64,000 nucleotides of DNA. Origin: Streptomyces sp. A0642. Its GTDB lineage: Bacteria; Actinomycetota; Actinomycetes; Streptomycetales; Streptomycetaceae. A program made the translations under genes and the position numbers. The stretch lies in NCBI RefSeq assembly GCF_004795105.1, contig NZ_SSBL01000004.1:1-64000 (forward strand), written 5' to 3'. Positions within the stretch are counted from its first letter, which is position 1; each line of letters begins with the position of its first letter. Positions 1-8,239 of this stretch are shown piece by piece. The notes under the pieces are model-generated. The model was given only the letters and a program-made list of their open reading frames with translations. It was not told the origin of the DNA and did no database searches.

Positions 1-116
1 AGCTCCGACAGCAGACCGTCGACATCCTCACGATCCAACGTCAGGTCATCGGCGAAATGCCGGTCACCGGTCGCGTCGGGCACGTACTTCACACAGACAA
101 CGATCCTCAAGCTCAC
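1..116 (-). CDS. etfB: Electron transfer flavoprotein beta subunit, N-terminal fragment
   Basis: Only the first 38 codons are present; the gene runs off the left edge. The product begins VSLRIVVCVKYVPDATGDR, the conserved start of EtfB/FixA proteins, with the CVKYVPD motif of the AMP/FAD-binding fold. EtfB pairs with EtfA and carries electrons from acyl-CoA dehydrogenases to the quinone pool. The GTG start at 114-116 is preceded by an AGGAG ribosome site. EtfA would be expected just outside the window. A palindrome at 256-273 may control it. Confidence 0.85.
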   Translation of the reverse strand, partial: MSLRIVVCVKYVPDATGDRHFADDLTLDREDVDGLLSE

Positions 117-255
117 GCCGGCTCTCCTACTGCATCGTCATTTCCGGGCTGCCTTGTTGCACGCAGCATAGGCGCCTGATGGGGCGTTTTCCGGTCAGGG
201 CGACCGACGCTCCGACCGTAAGATTACTCGCCAGTACACCCATCCGAGGCCCATT

Positions 256-273
256 AAGCAAGCGCTTTGCCTT
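256..273. promoter_or_regulatory. Imperfect palindrome around AGCGCT upstream of etfB
   Basis: AAGCAAGCGCTTTGCCTT is an 18-bp imperfect inverted repeat centred at 263/264, about 140 bp before the etfB start. AAGC...GCTT palindromes are typical of TetR-type operators in front of actinobacterial fatty-acid oxidation genes. That link is inference; no regulator gene is in view. Confidence 0.3.
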
Positions 274-318
274 GTGATCTGGCCTACGCCCGAGCGCCTC
301 GGCGGGACCGGAAGGCCG

Positions 319-825
319 TCACTCCCGCAGAGCCGTGAACCTGCCCTGGTGATAGACGAGCGGCCTGCCGCCACCGGCGGGATCGCCGACGACCGCCTGC
401 GCGATCACGATCCGGTGGTCTCCCGCCGGGATCCGCGCCACGACCCGGCAGACGAGCCAGGCGAGCACGCCGTCCAGCACCGGGACACCTTCCGGCCCAC
501 TGCGCCAACCGGTGGACGGCCCGAACCGGTCGGCGCCGCTGCGGGCGAAAGTGGCGGCCAGATCCCGCTGATGCTCGCCGAGTATGTGGACGCCGATGTG
601 GCCGGCCTCCGCGACGACCGGCCAGCTGGAGGACGAGGTGCCCACGCCGAAGGAGATGAGCGGCGGATCGGCGGCGACGGAGTTGAGGGAGGTGGCGGTG
701 AAGCCGACGGGCCGGTCGCCCGCCGCGGTGATCACGGCGACACCGGCGGCATGCTGCCGGAACACGGACCGCAGGAGGTCCGGGGTTGCCGTCCGGGGGG
801 TATCGGTCTCGGCTGATGCCGTCAT
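319..825 (-). CDS. Flavin reductase family protein
   Basis: A 168-aa protein of the flavin-reductase-like FMN-binding split-barrel family. Typical motifs are visible: HAAGVAVITA near residue 24, GFTATSLNSVAADPPLISF near 40-58, and a late GDHRIVIAQ segment. Such proteins reduce FMN/FAD with NAD(P)H, often for a partner monooxygenase, or bind flavin for other uses. The ATG at 823-825 is preceded by AAGGA; a longer in-frame reading to 915 lacks a ribosome site. No monooxygenase partner is nearby, so the specific role is unknown. A sharp palindrome lies at 952-964 in its upstream region. Confidence 0.85.
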   Translation of the reverse strand: MTASAETDTPRTATPDLLRSVFRQHAAGVAVITAAGDRPVGFTATSLNSVAADPPLISFGVGTSSSSWPVVAEAGHIGVHILGEHQRDLAATFARSGADRFGPSTGWRSGPEGVPVLDGVLAWLVCRVVARIPAGDHRIVIAQAVVGDPAGGGRPLVYHQGRFTALRE

Positions 826-951
826 GGAGAGGTCCTTCTGCGCGTCGGGAGTGCGGGGCCGTGGATGCTCAGGCATCCGGACAGCGCGCACTCGCGTTGC
901 GGGCCAGGTCGACATGGACCCGGCCGTAGAGAAGGAGTTCTGGCGGCATAG

Positions 952-964
952 CGTCAGACTGACG
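952..964. promoter_or_regulatory. Perfect palindrome CGTCAG-A-CTGACG
   Basis: A 13-nt perfect palindrome (6-bp arms, one-base centre) about 130 bp upstream of the flavin reductase start. It is weakly extended by GCAT on the left and ATGC on the right. It could be a repressor operator for the flavin reductase. No regulator gene is adjacent. Confidence 0.35.
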
Positions 965-990
965 ATGCGCGGCGGGTGCCGTCAAGAGCG

Positions 991-1005
991 TCCCACCAGG
1001 TGGGA
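991..1005 (-). terminator. Small hairpin after the thioredoxin gene
   Basis: TCCCACC-A-GGTGGGA gives perfect 7-bp arms with a one-base centre, 17 bp past the thioredoxin stop on the minus strand. It has no T tract. It may be a weak terminator or a second regulatory palindrome. Confidence 0.3.
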
Positions 1006-1021
1006 GATGCATCACGGTCCG

Positions 1022-1348
1022 TCACATCGCCTGTCCCAGCGCGGCGACGACGTCGACGGTGCGCGGCTGTCCGACGGCCCGGCGCACCACCACTCCCGAA
1101 GCGTCGAGTACCAGGACCGTCGGGGTTCTCCTGATGTCGAGCGCCCGCACCAGAGTGAGATGCGCCTCGGCGTCGATCTCGACATGGGCGACGCCGTCGA
1201 CCATGCCCGCCACCTCCGCGAGGGTGCGGCGGGTGGCCCGGCAGGGCTGGCAGAACGCACTGGAGAACTGGACGAGCGTGGCTTTCTCCCCCAATTCGAC
1301 GCCGAGTTGGGCTGCGTCCAGCCTGTCCGCACGTGCTCGCCCGTCCAC
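1022..1348 (-). CDS. Thioredoxin family protein
   Basis: A 108-aa single-domain thioredoxin fold. The active-site pair is Cys33 and Cys36 in FCQPC, not the usual WCGPC, and the cis-proline appears in RRTPTVLVLD near residue 75. The FSSAFCQPCRATRR form is a recognised actinobacterial thioredoxin-like type, probably a dithiol oxidoreductase with redox properties unlike TrxA. The GTG start at 1346-1348 has a strong AGGAGG site 8 nt upstream. It is divergent from the acyltransferase gene and has no linked reductase. Confidence 0.85.
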   Translation of the reverse strand: MDGRARADRLDAAQLGVELGEKATLVQFSSAFCQPCRATRRTLAEVAGMVDGVAHVEIDAEAHLTLVRALDIRRTPTVLVLDASGVVVRRAVGQPRTVDVVAALGQAM

Positions 1349-1566
1349 CTTCGGCCTCCTGTCAGAGCTCTACGCAAAGACTCAGCACCCAAGGAAGCCG
1401 GGACATTCCCTGCCGTTCCACGTGACGAGAATCTCGCGGCCCGCGGCCGCCGAGACTGGCCACCACGACGCGCATGGGGCACGATCGGCCCAATGCCGAA
1501 AACCTACGGCTGCGTAACTTCCGCCGGGAGAACCCTCCCCAGGCGCTGAAGAAGGGTCTTCTCCAG

Positions 1567-2289
1567 ATGGCAGAACTCGTCTATCGGCCGGTCATCGGCG
1601 CCGCTCGTACGTTTTTCAAGGCGCTCGACCTGAAGATCGACACCCAGGGTTCGGAGCACATCCCGAAGACCGGTGGCGCGGTTCTGGTGAGCAACCACAT
1701 CAGTTATCTCGACTTCATCTTCACCGGCCTCTCCGCGTTGCCGCAGAAGCGGCTGGTGCGGTTCATGGCCAAGGAGTCGGTGTTCCGGCACAAGGTCTCG
1801 GGCCCCCTGATGCGGGGCATGAAGCACATCCCGGTCGACCGCAAGCAGGGCGAGGACGCGTATGCGCACGCCCTCGAATCACTGCGCTCCGGCGAGATCG
1901 TCGGAGTGTTCCCCGAGGCGACGATCTCGGAGTCCTTCACGCTGAAGAGCTTCAAGTCGGGCGCGGCCCGCCTGGCCCAGGAAGCCGGTGTGCCGCTGAT
2001 CCCGATGGCGCTGTGGGGCACCCAGCGCCTGTGGACCAAGGGACGCCCCCGCAATTTCCGGCGCAGCCACATCCCGGTGACGATCCGGGTGGGCGAGCCG
2101 CTGGAGGCCCCGGCCGACCAGTACGCGGGCGCGATCACCCGGCGGCTGCGCGAGCGCGTCCAGGAGCTGCTCGAGGCGGCCCAGCGCGCCTACCCGGTGC
2201 GCCCGAAGGACGCGAGCGACACCTGGTGGGTGCCCTCGCACCTCGGCGGTACGGCTCCGACCGCCGCCGAGGTCCGCGAGCGCAGCTGA
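1567..2289 (+). CDS. Lysophospholipid / 1-acylglycerol-3-phosphate acyltransferase (PlsC family)
   Basis: A 240-aa PlsC-type acyltransferase. It has the catalytic NHx4D motif (His44 and Asp49 in NHISYLD), a VPVDR-like block near 88-93 and FPEATIS near 115-121 in place of the common FPEGTRS. It would transfer an acyl group to lysophosphatidate or a related acceptor at the membrane surface. I place the start at the ATG of MAELVYRP; an in-frame extension back to 1474 is possible but starts inside the promoter region. A short inverted repeat (TACG-GCTG-CGTA, 1505-1516) precedes it and could be a lipid-gene operator. Confidence 0.85.
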   Translation: MAELVYRPVIGAARTFFKALDLKIDTQGSEHIPKTGGAVLVSNHISYLDFIFTGLSALPQKRLVRFMAKESVFRHKVSGPLMRGMKHIPVDRKQGEDAYAHALESLRSGEIVGVFPEATISESFTLKSFKSGAARLAQEAGVPLIPMALWGTQRLWTKGRPRNFRRSHIPVTIRVGEPLEAPADQYAGAITRRLRERVQELLEAAQRAYPVRPKDASDTWWVPSHLGGTAPTAAEVRERS

Positions 2290-2352
2290 CGGCCCACGCG
2301 AAGGCGCGACGCCGGCACGTCGCCCGGGAGCGCGGATGCGTGGATGGGCCGT

Positions 2353-2388
2353 GGGCCGGTCGGCCGGGGTGTTCCGGCGGACCGGCCC
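2353..2388. terminator. Hairpin between convergent genes
   Basis: GGGCCGGTC and GACCGGCCC form a perfect 9-bp outer stem, with further GGCCGG/CCGG pairing inside. It sits between the convergent acyltransferase and transglutaminase-like genes and probably terminates both. Confidence 0.5.
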
Positions 2389-2443
2389 GCGGCTCCGTGC
2401 GCGCCCGGCTCCCCTGCGACGCTCGGGCTCCGTACCGCCGACG

Positions 2444-3046
2444 TCAGAGCGCGGTGGGCAGCGCGCGCCAGAGCTCCTCGCGGTCGGCGGCTGTCCGAAG
2501 GCCCCGCAGGACCGCCGGGTGCGGCGCGGCGTAGAGCGTCGGGTAGTCCACTTCGTGAAGTTCGGGCCGGACGGGCCAGGCCAGCTTCTCCTCGTCCAGC
2601 GAGAACCGTGCGTCCACGCCCGCCGGCTGGTTGCCCCGTGCGTCCAGCCGGCTCCAGCGGTCCCGCCCGGGGAGCCGGACCGCGATCAGCCCGTGCACCA
2701 CGCCGGGCGTTCCGTCGTCCTCGGCGAGCGCCTGGTAGCAGAGTGCGGCCGGAATGCCCTCCGCACGGAGCAGCGCGGCCAGGGCGTGCGATTTGGCGTG
2801 GCAGATGCCGTTGCGGGTGGCGAGGACGTCCGAGGCGCGCCAGCTGACGCGCATGTCGCCCGAGTCGGCGGAGTGCGGGATGGTGTCCCGCACGAAGCAG
2901 TAGGCCGCCTCCGCGTATGAGTATGCGTCGACGGTGCCGGAGCGCAACCGTGCGGCCGTGTCGCGGACCAGCGGGTGTTCGTGGTCGATCGCGTCGTCGG
3001 CAGCCAGATACGCCGAGATGTCAGGGGTTTGCTGGATCAGCTCCAT
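2444..3046 (-). CDS. Transglutaminase-like domain protein
   Basis: A 200-aa protein with a transglutaminase/protease-like core. The catalytic triad is visible: Cys82 in NGICHAKS, His118 in VVHGLI and Asp135 in RLDARGN. Proteins of this small soluble type may be proteases, amidases or cross-linking enzymes; the substrate is not evident. There is no signal peptide, so it is probably cytoplasmic. The ATG at 3044-3046 is the natural start. It stands alone, separated from the upstream threonine aldolase gene by a strong hairpin. Confidence 0.85.
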   Translation of the reverse strand: MELIQQTPDISAYLAADDAIDHEHPLVRDTAARLRSGTVDAYSYAEAAYCFVRDTIPHSADSGDMRVSWRASDVLATRNGICHAKSHALAALLRAEGIPAALCYQALAEDDGTPGVVHGLIAVRLPGRDRWSRLDARGNQPAGVDARFSLDEEKLAWPVRPELHEVDYPTLYAAPHPAVLRGLRTAADREELWRALPTAL

Positions 3047-3065
3047 GGCCGATGAGCGTAGGGAA

Positions 3066-3102
3066 GCGGCCGACCGGAGTCAATGAGTTTCCGGTCGGCC
3101 GC
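3066..3102 (-). terminator. Terminator hairpin after the threonine aldolase operon
   Basis: A perfect 13-bp stem, GCGGCCGACCGGA pairing with TCCGGTCGGCCGC, around an 11-nt loop. It lies 27 bp past the threonine aldolase stop on the minus strand. It has no T tract, as is common in Streptomyces. Confidence 0.7.
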
Positions 3103-3128
3103 ATATCCATGCACATTGTGTCCGCGTG

Positions 3129-4211
3129 CTACTGCGCGGCCATCTCTTCCTTCAGGGCGAGGACGAACGCGTCGACGTCGTCCTCCGTGGTGTCGAAGGC
3201 GCACATCCAGCGCACGTCACCGGCCTTCTCGTCCCAGAAGTAGAACCGGAAGCGCTTCTGCAGCCGCTCGCTCACCTCGTGCGGCAGCCGCGCGAAGACG
3301 GCGTTGGCCTGGACGGGGTGGAGGATCTCCACGCCGCCCACCGAACGGACGCCCTCCGCGAGCCGCTGGGCCATGGTGTTGGCGTGCCGGGCGTTGCGCA
3401 GCCACAGATCGCCCGCGAGCAGCGCCTCCAGTTGCACGGACACGAAGCGCATCTTGGAGGCGAGCTGCATCGACAGTTTGCGCAGATGCTTCATCGCCCG
3501 GACGGCGTCCGGGTTCAGCACCACGACGGCCTCGCCGAAGAGGGCCCCGTTCTTCGTCCCGCCGAACGAGAGCACGTCGACGCCGACGGTGTTGGTGAAC
3601 GTACGCATCGGTACGTCGAGGGAGGCCGCGGCGTTGGCTATGCGGGCTCCGTCGAGGTGGACCTTCATGCCGTGCCCGTGGGCGTGCTCGCAGATGGCCC
3701 GGATCTCGTCGGGCGTGTAGACGGTGCCCAGCTCGGTGTTCTGGGTGATCGAGACGACCTGCGGCATGGCCCGGTGCTCGTCGTCCCAGCCGTACGCCTG
3801 CCGGTCGATGAGCTCCGGGGTGAGCTTGCCGTCGTCGGTGGGCACGGTGAGCAGCTTGATGCCGCCGACCCGCTCCGGCGCGCCGCCCTCGTCCACGTTG
3901 ATGTGAGCGGACTCGGCGCAGATCACCGCGCCCCAGCGGTCGGTCATCGCCTGGAGCGCGACCACGTTGGCGCCCGTCCCGTTGAAGACCGGGAAGGCCT
4001 CGGCCGTGGGGCCGAAGTGGCTGTGCATCACGCGCTGGAGATGGCCGGTGTACTCGTCCTCGCCGTAGGCGATCTGGTGGCCGCCGTTGGCGAGGGCGAG
4101 GGCCGCGAGTACCTCCGGGTGGGTCCCCGCGTAGTTGTCACTGGCGAATCCGCGCACCTGCGGGTCGTGGTGACGACGCGCGTCGGTCCTTACGGTTGCG
4201 GGGTCAGCCAC
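3129..4211 (-). CDS. Low-specificity threonine aldolase family PLP enzyme
   Basis: A 360-aa fold-type I PLP enzyme of the threonine aldolase (beta-eliminating lyase) family. It shows GFASDNYAG near residue 21, the HLDGAR block near 185-190 and the PLP lysine in FGGTKNG (Lys220). It should cleave beta-hydroxy amino acids such as L-allo-threonine to glycine and an aldehyde. The best start is the GTG at 4209-4211, inside the 3' end of the SDR gene (22-bp overlap), which implies translational coupling. It is the last gene of a DUF6421 / SDR / aldolase operon and may act on a specific substrate of that pathway. Confidence 0.85.
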   Translation of the reverse strand: MADPATVRTDARRHHDPQVRGFASDNYAGTHPEVLAALALANGGHQIAYGEDEYTGHLQRVMHSHFGPTAEAFPVFNGTGANVVALQAMTDRWGAVICAESAHINVDEGGAPERVGGIKLLTVPTDDGKLTPELIDRQAYGWDDEHRAMPQVVSITQNTELGTVYTPDEIRAICEHAHGHGMKVHLDGARIANAAASLDVPMRTFTNTVGVDVLSFGGTKNGALFGEAVVVLNPDAVRAMKHLRKLSMQLASKMRFVSVQLEALLAGDLWLRNARHANTMAQRLAEGVRSVGGVEILHPVQANAVFARLPHEVSERLQKRFRFYFWDEKAGDVRWMCAFDTTEDDVDAFVLALKEEMAAQ

Positions 4212-4957
4212 AGGCGCTTTCCGTTCACTTCGGGGGCGGGCTGGTCCCAGACGCCGGCGATGGCATCGGCCAGTTCCTTGACGTCGGTGAAGCCCGCGAA
4301 CTTCGCATTCGGGCGCTCGGCGCGCATCGCGTCGTGCACCAGTGCCTTCACGACCAGGATCGCAGCAGCGCTCCGCGGGCCCTCGTCGCCCCCCGCCTTG
4401 CGGAAGGCGTCCGCGAGCGCGAGGGTCCAGGCCTCCGCCGCGGCCTTCGACGCCGCGTAGGCGGCGTTGCCCGCGGTGGGGTTGCTCGCGCCGGCCGCGC
4501 TGATCAGCACGTAGCGGCCGCGGTCGCTGCGCTGGAGGCCGTCCTGGAAGGCCAGCGAGGTGCTCTGGACCGTGCGGATCAGCAGCTTCTCCAGCAGCGT
4601 CCAGTCGGCGAGATCGGTGTCGGCGAACGTCTTGCTGCCGCGCCAGCCGCCCACGAGGTGGACCAGCCCGTCGATCCTGCCGAATTCCTTCTCGGTCTTG
4701 TCGGCCCATTCACGGGCGGCGCCGAGATCGAGCAGGTCCACGGTGTCACCGGTGACGGTGGCGCCGCCGTGGGCGTAGCGTGCCGCGTCCACCGCCTCGG
4801 CGAGCCGGGCGGCGTTGGCGTCCGAGGCGACGACCGTCGCGCCCGCCTCGGCGAGCCGGAGCAGGGTCGCCCGCCCCGCAGGACCGGCCGCCCCCGCGAC
4901 GGCGACCACGGCACCTTCGAGCGCACCGTTCCCGTCGCCCTTGCCGTTTCCGTTCAT
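4190..4957 (-). CDS. SDR family oxidoreductase
   Basis: A 255-aa short-chain dehydrogenase/reductase. The N-terminal Rossmann motif is altered to AGAAGPAGRA (normally TGxxxGIG), and the catalytic region has the serine in LISAAGAS and YxxxK in AAYAASKAA. It probably oxidises or reduces a small alcohol or ketone with NAD(P). The ATG at 4957 has GAGGAG 9 nt upstream; a GTG at 4987 that abuts the upstream gene is less likely. It lies 26 bp after the DUF6421 gene and overlaps the threonine aldolase gene, so the three should be co-transcribed. Confidence 0.82.
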   Translation of the reverse strand: MNGNGKGDGNGALEGAVVAVAGAAGPAGRATLLRLAEAGATVVASDANAARLAEAVDAARYAHGGATVTGDTVDLLDLGAAREWADKTEKEFGRIDGLVHLVGGWRGSKTFADTDLADWTLLEKLLIRTVQSTSLAFQDGLQRSDRGRYVLISAAGASNPTAGNAAYAASKAAAEAWTLALADAFRKAGGDEGPRSAAAILVVKALVHDAMRAERPNAKFAGFTDVKELADAIAGVWDQPAPEVNGKRLWLTPQP

Positions 4958-4983
4958 GGCCACCGCCTCCTCACGACGTGCGC

Positions 4984-6381
4984 TCACGCGGCTGCCTGCC
5001 CGGCGTCCGCGGCGGTGATTCCCTTGGTCGAGGCGATCACGGTCTTCAGCTTCTTGGAGAGCGCCTCATAGAACATGCTCAGGGGAAACTCGTCGGGAAG
5101 CACGTCGTCGACGAGTTTGCGGGGCGGCTGGGAGAGGTCCAGCGCGTCGGGGCCCTTGGCCCAGCGGGACCCGGGGTGCGGGGCGAGATACGTCGCGACC
5201 AGGTCGTACGCGGCGAACCAGTGGACGAGCTTGGGCCGGTCGATGCCGTCCCGGTACAACTTCTCGATCTCGGCGCACAGCTGGTTGGTGACCTGGGGGG
5301 CCCGCTCCCAGTCGATCTTCAGGGTGTTGTCCGTCCAGCGCACGACGTCGTGCTTGTGGAGGTAGGCGAAGAGCAGCTGGCCGCCGAGTCCGTCGTAGTT
5401 GCGGACGCGCTCGCCGGTGACGGGGAAGCGGAACATACGGTCGAACAGCACGGCGTACTGCACGTCGCGGCCCTGGCCGAAGCCGTCGGCCTCCAGCTTC
5501 ACGGCCTCCTTGAAAGCGGTGAGGTCGCAGCGCAGCTCCTCGAGCCCGTACATCCAGAACGGCTGCCGCTGCTTGATCATGAACGGGTCGAACGGCAGGT
5601 CGCCGTGGCTGTGGGTGCGGTCGTGGACCATGTCCCAGAGCACGAAGGCCTGCTCACAGCGTTTCTGGTCGGCGACCATCTCACGGATGTCCTCGGGCAG
5701 CTCGACGCCCAGGAGCTCGACGGAGGCCTCGGTGACGCGGCGGAAGCGGGCGGCCTCGCGGTCGCAGAAGATGCCGCCCCAGCTGAAGCGCTCGGGGGCT
5801 TCGCGCACGGCGATGGTCTCCGGGAAGAGCACGGCGGAATTGGTGTCGTACCCGGAGGTGAAGTCCTCGAAGGTGATGCCGCAGAACAGCGGGTTGTCGT
5901 AACGGGTCGCCTCCAGGTCGGCGAGCCACTCGGGCCAGACCATCCGGAGCACCACGGCTTCGAGATTGCGGTCCGGATTGCCGTTCTGCGTGTACATCGC
6001 GAAGACCACGAGGTGCTGGAGCCCGTCGACGCGGTTCCGGGCGGGCTGGAAGGCCAGCAGGGAGTCGAGGAAGTCGGGTACGCCGAACCCGTCGGCGGCC
6101 CAGCGACGCAGGTCCGCGACGAGGGCGCGGTGGTACTCGGCGTCGTGCGGGAGGAGCGGCGAGAGCTCCTCGACCGCGTTGGTCACCCGGTCCAGGACCG
6201 CCTCGGCGGCGGCGGGCGCGGGTGCGCCCTCGGCGTCGAAGTCGATGGAGCCGTCCTTCGACTGCCAGGGGCGGATCTCCTCCACGGCATTCTTGAGCGC
6301 GGGCCAGGCCGGGTGCTCGATCACCCGCCGGGCGGAAGCTATGTCGCCGTCGGCGACGTCGTGCACAAGAATTTCCGTCAT
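4984..6381 (-). CDS. DUF6421 family protein of unknown function
   Basis: A 465-aa soluble protein that I recognise as the Streptomyces DUF6421 type. No signal peptide or membrane segment is seen. It is rich in acidic and aromatic residues, with conserved-looking blocks such as WDMVHDRTHSHGDLPFDPF near residue 265, whose clustered His/Asp residues could bind a metal. The ATG at 6381 has GGAGGAAG just upstream. It is the first gene of the operon with the SDR and threonine aldolase genes. This suggests, but does not show, a role in metabolism of a hydroxy-amino acid or its precursor. Confidence 0.75.
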   Translation of the reverse strand: MTEILVHDVADGDIASARRVIEHPAWPALKNAVEEIRPWQSKDGSIDFDAEGAPAPAAAEAVLDRVTNAVEELSPLLPHDAEYHRALVADLRRWAADGFGVPDFLDSLLAFQPARNRVDGLQHLVVFAMYTQNGNPDRNLEAVVLRMVWPEWLADLEATRYDNPLFCGITFEDFTSGYDTNSAVLFPETIAVREAPERFSWGGIFCDREAARFRRVTEASVELLGVELPEDIREMVADQKRCEQAFVLWDMVHDRTHSHGDLPFDPFMIKQRQPFWMYGLEELRCDLTAFKEAVKLEADGFGQGRDVQYAVLFDRMFRFPVTGERVRNYDGLGGQLLFAYLHKHDVVRWTDNTLKIDWERAPQVTNQLCAEIEKLYRDGIDRPKLVHWFAAYDLVATYLAPHPGSRWAKGPDALDLSQPPRKLVDDVLPDEFPLSMFYEALSKKLKTVIASTKGITAADAGQAAA

Positions 6382-6654
6382 CAGACTTCCTCCACGGGAG
6401 AAGCTCGCGTCAAGCAACCGTATCCGTGTGCGGTTCCCCGAGACAAGTGGGGACCTGGAAATTATCCTGCCGACCTCCATGGTCACCGCGATTTTTCCTG
6501 TCACTCAGCGTTTCGACGGCCTCTTCAGTGGACGAACCGGGTCCGCGCCTCGTGCCCGCCAGGGATATCCCGCCCCAGGGGATCCGTGTCGGTCATGCCG
6601 TCGCGCCAGTTGGGTAGGCAGGGGGGAGGAGCCGTCGACGGAAGCGAGAATCCC

Positions 6655-7338
6655 TTGTCTTTTCTCACCATCGGCCATCGCGGGGTGATGGGTGTCGAGC
6701 CGGAGAACACGCTCCGGTCGTTCGTCCACGCCGAACAGGCCGGGATGGACCTCATCGAGCTGGACCTCCACCTGACCAAGGACGGCGCCCTCGCCGTCAT
6801 GCACGACGCCGAGGTGGACCGGACGACCGACGGCAAGGGGCCGATCGCCGAGAAGACCCTGGCGGAGCTGCGCGAACTCGACGCCGGTCAGGGCGAACGC
6901 GTGCCGGTCTTCGAGGAGGTCCTCGACGCTGTGCGGTCCCCCCTGCAGGCGGAGATCAAGGACGTGGCCGCCGCCCGGACGCTCGCCGAGGTGATGCGGC
7001 GGCGCGATCTCGTGGACCGGGTCGAGGTGATCTCGTTCCACGACGAGGCGATCGCCGAGATCGCCCAGCTCGTGCCGGGCGTGCGGACGGCCCTCGTGGC
7101 CAGCCGCTGGGGCGGCGACCTGGTGGACCGGGCGAAGGCGGTGGGCGCCACGCGCCTGGTGCTCAACATCAGGCGCATCACGCTGGAGCTGGTGGAGAGG
7201 GCCCACGCCGAGAAGCTGACGGTGGTCGGCTGGGTGGTCAACACGCAGGATCATCTGCGCCTGGCCCGCGGACTGGGACTCGACGGCGCGACCACCGACT
7301 TCCCGGAGATCCGTCGCGCGGGCCGTTTCACCGCGTAG
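6655..7338 (+). CDS. Glycerophosphodiester phosphodiesterase
   Basis: A 227-aa GDPD-family TIM barrel. The N-terminal catalytic motif IGHRGVMGVEPENT holds the key His-Arg and Glu, followed by ELDLHLTKDG (metal ligands) and MHDAEVDRTTDG (second catalytic His). It hydrolyses glycerophosphodiesters to glycerol-3-phosphate and an alcohol. There is no signal peptide, so it is probably cytoplasmic. I chose the TTG at 6655, which gives the usual family length; an ATG at 6595 would add 20 residues and cannot be excluded. Confidence 0.85.
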   Translation: MSFLTIGHRGVMGVEPENTLRSFVHAEQAGMDLIELDLHLTKDGALAVMHDAEVDRTTDGKGPIAEKTLAELRELDAGQGERVPVFEEVLDAVRSPLQAEIKDVAAARTLAEVMRRRDLVDRVEVISFHDEAIAEIAQLVPGVRTALVASRWGGDLVDRAKAVGATRLVLNIRRITLELVERAHAEKLTVVGWVVNTQDHLRLARGLGLDGATTDFPEIRRAGRFTA

Positions 7339-7382
7339 GACGTGCGTCCGACAGGGGCGCGCCTTCGATGTCGGTCCCGTTC

Positions 7383-7431
7383 GTCCGCGGGCCGGGCGGG
7401 GCGTCCACCACCCGCCCGGGCCCGCACGGAC
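7383..7431. terminator. Bidirectional terminator hairpin
   Basis: A long GC stem: GTCCG plus CGGGCCGGGCGGG on the left pairs with CCCGCCCGGGCCCG plus CGGAC on the right, with one bulge. It lies between the convergent phosphodiesterase and GNAT genes, 8 bp from the GNAT stop. Confidence 0.65.
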
Positions 7432-7438
7432 CTTGCGG

Positions 7439-7996
7439 TCAGCTCCCGGACAGCTCCTTGACCAGCAGCTCGAAGGCGAGATCGTCGCGCTGCGGAACCC
7501 CGAAGCGCTCATCGCCGTACGGGAACGGGCTCAGCTGCCCCGTACGGCGGTAGCCGCGGCGTTCGTACCAGGCGATCAGTTCCTCACGCACCGAGATCAC
7601 GGTCATGTGCATCTCGCGTGCGCCCCAGCTCTCCCGGACGGTACGCTCCGCCTCGGCGATGATCACCTTGCCGAGCCCCGCGCCCTGGAGCGAGGGACGG
7701 ACCGCGAACATGCCGAAGTAGGCCGCCTCGCCGCGGTGTTCGAGCTGGCAGCAGGCGACGGGCTCGCCGTCCCGCTCCACGACGAGCAGCCGGCTCCCGG
7801 GCGCGTGGACCACGTCGCGCACCCCCTGCGGATCGGTGCGCTGCCCCTGCAGGATGTCCGCCTCGGTGGTCCACCCCGCGCGGCTGGAGTCTCCGCGGTA
7901 CGCGGACTGGATCAGCTCGACGAGCGCGGGCACGTCCGCGTCGGTCGCGTCACGGAAGGTCAGCTGACCCGGGTCGCGGGGCGGGGCGGTGTCCAT
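7439..7996 (-). CDS. GNAT family N-acetyltransferase
   Basis: A 185-aa acetyltransferase. The acetyl-CoA pyrophosphate loop is seen as VRPSLQGAGLGKVI near residue 118-131, and the C-terminal WYERRGYRRTG near 155 is typical of the fold. The acceptor is unknown. The ATG at 7994-7996 has GGAGAG 7 nt upstream. It is convergent with the phosphodiesterase gene and divergent from the DUF5134 gene. Confidence 0.82.
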   Translation of the reverse strand: MDTAPPRDPGQLTFRDATDADVPALVELIQSAYRGDSSRAGWTTEADILQGQRTDPQGVRDVVHAPGSRLLVVERDGEPVACCQLEHRGEAAYFGMFAVRPSLQGAGLGKVIIAEAERTVRESWGAREMHMTVISVREELIAWYERRGYRRTGQLSPFPYGDERFGVPQRDDLAFELLVKELSGS

Positions 7997-8239
7997 GGTG
8001 AGGCTCTCCGTTTCTCTGCTGTCGCCGTGCGCCAGCAGCGTAACCCTCAGGCGCCGGAGCGGGTTCCGGACCTCTTCCCGCTCGCCCGGCAGCCCCGTTT
8101 CAGAGCGGCCCCGTCACCTCCGCGCCGCGATTCACCCCCGCCGCGCGCTCCCCCTTGCCCCCGTGCGCCGCGTGCGGGCGTCGGGCCATGGGCATCGACT
8201 AGACGAAGGCGATGCCGTTCGCCCGGGGGGAGGACTGCT

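Noticed and set aside
4780..6654. Long plus-strand frame joined to the glycerophosphodiesterase
   Set aside because: The part before 6595 is antisense to DUF6421 and has no domain; the real gene starts at 6655 (or 6595).
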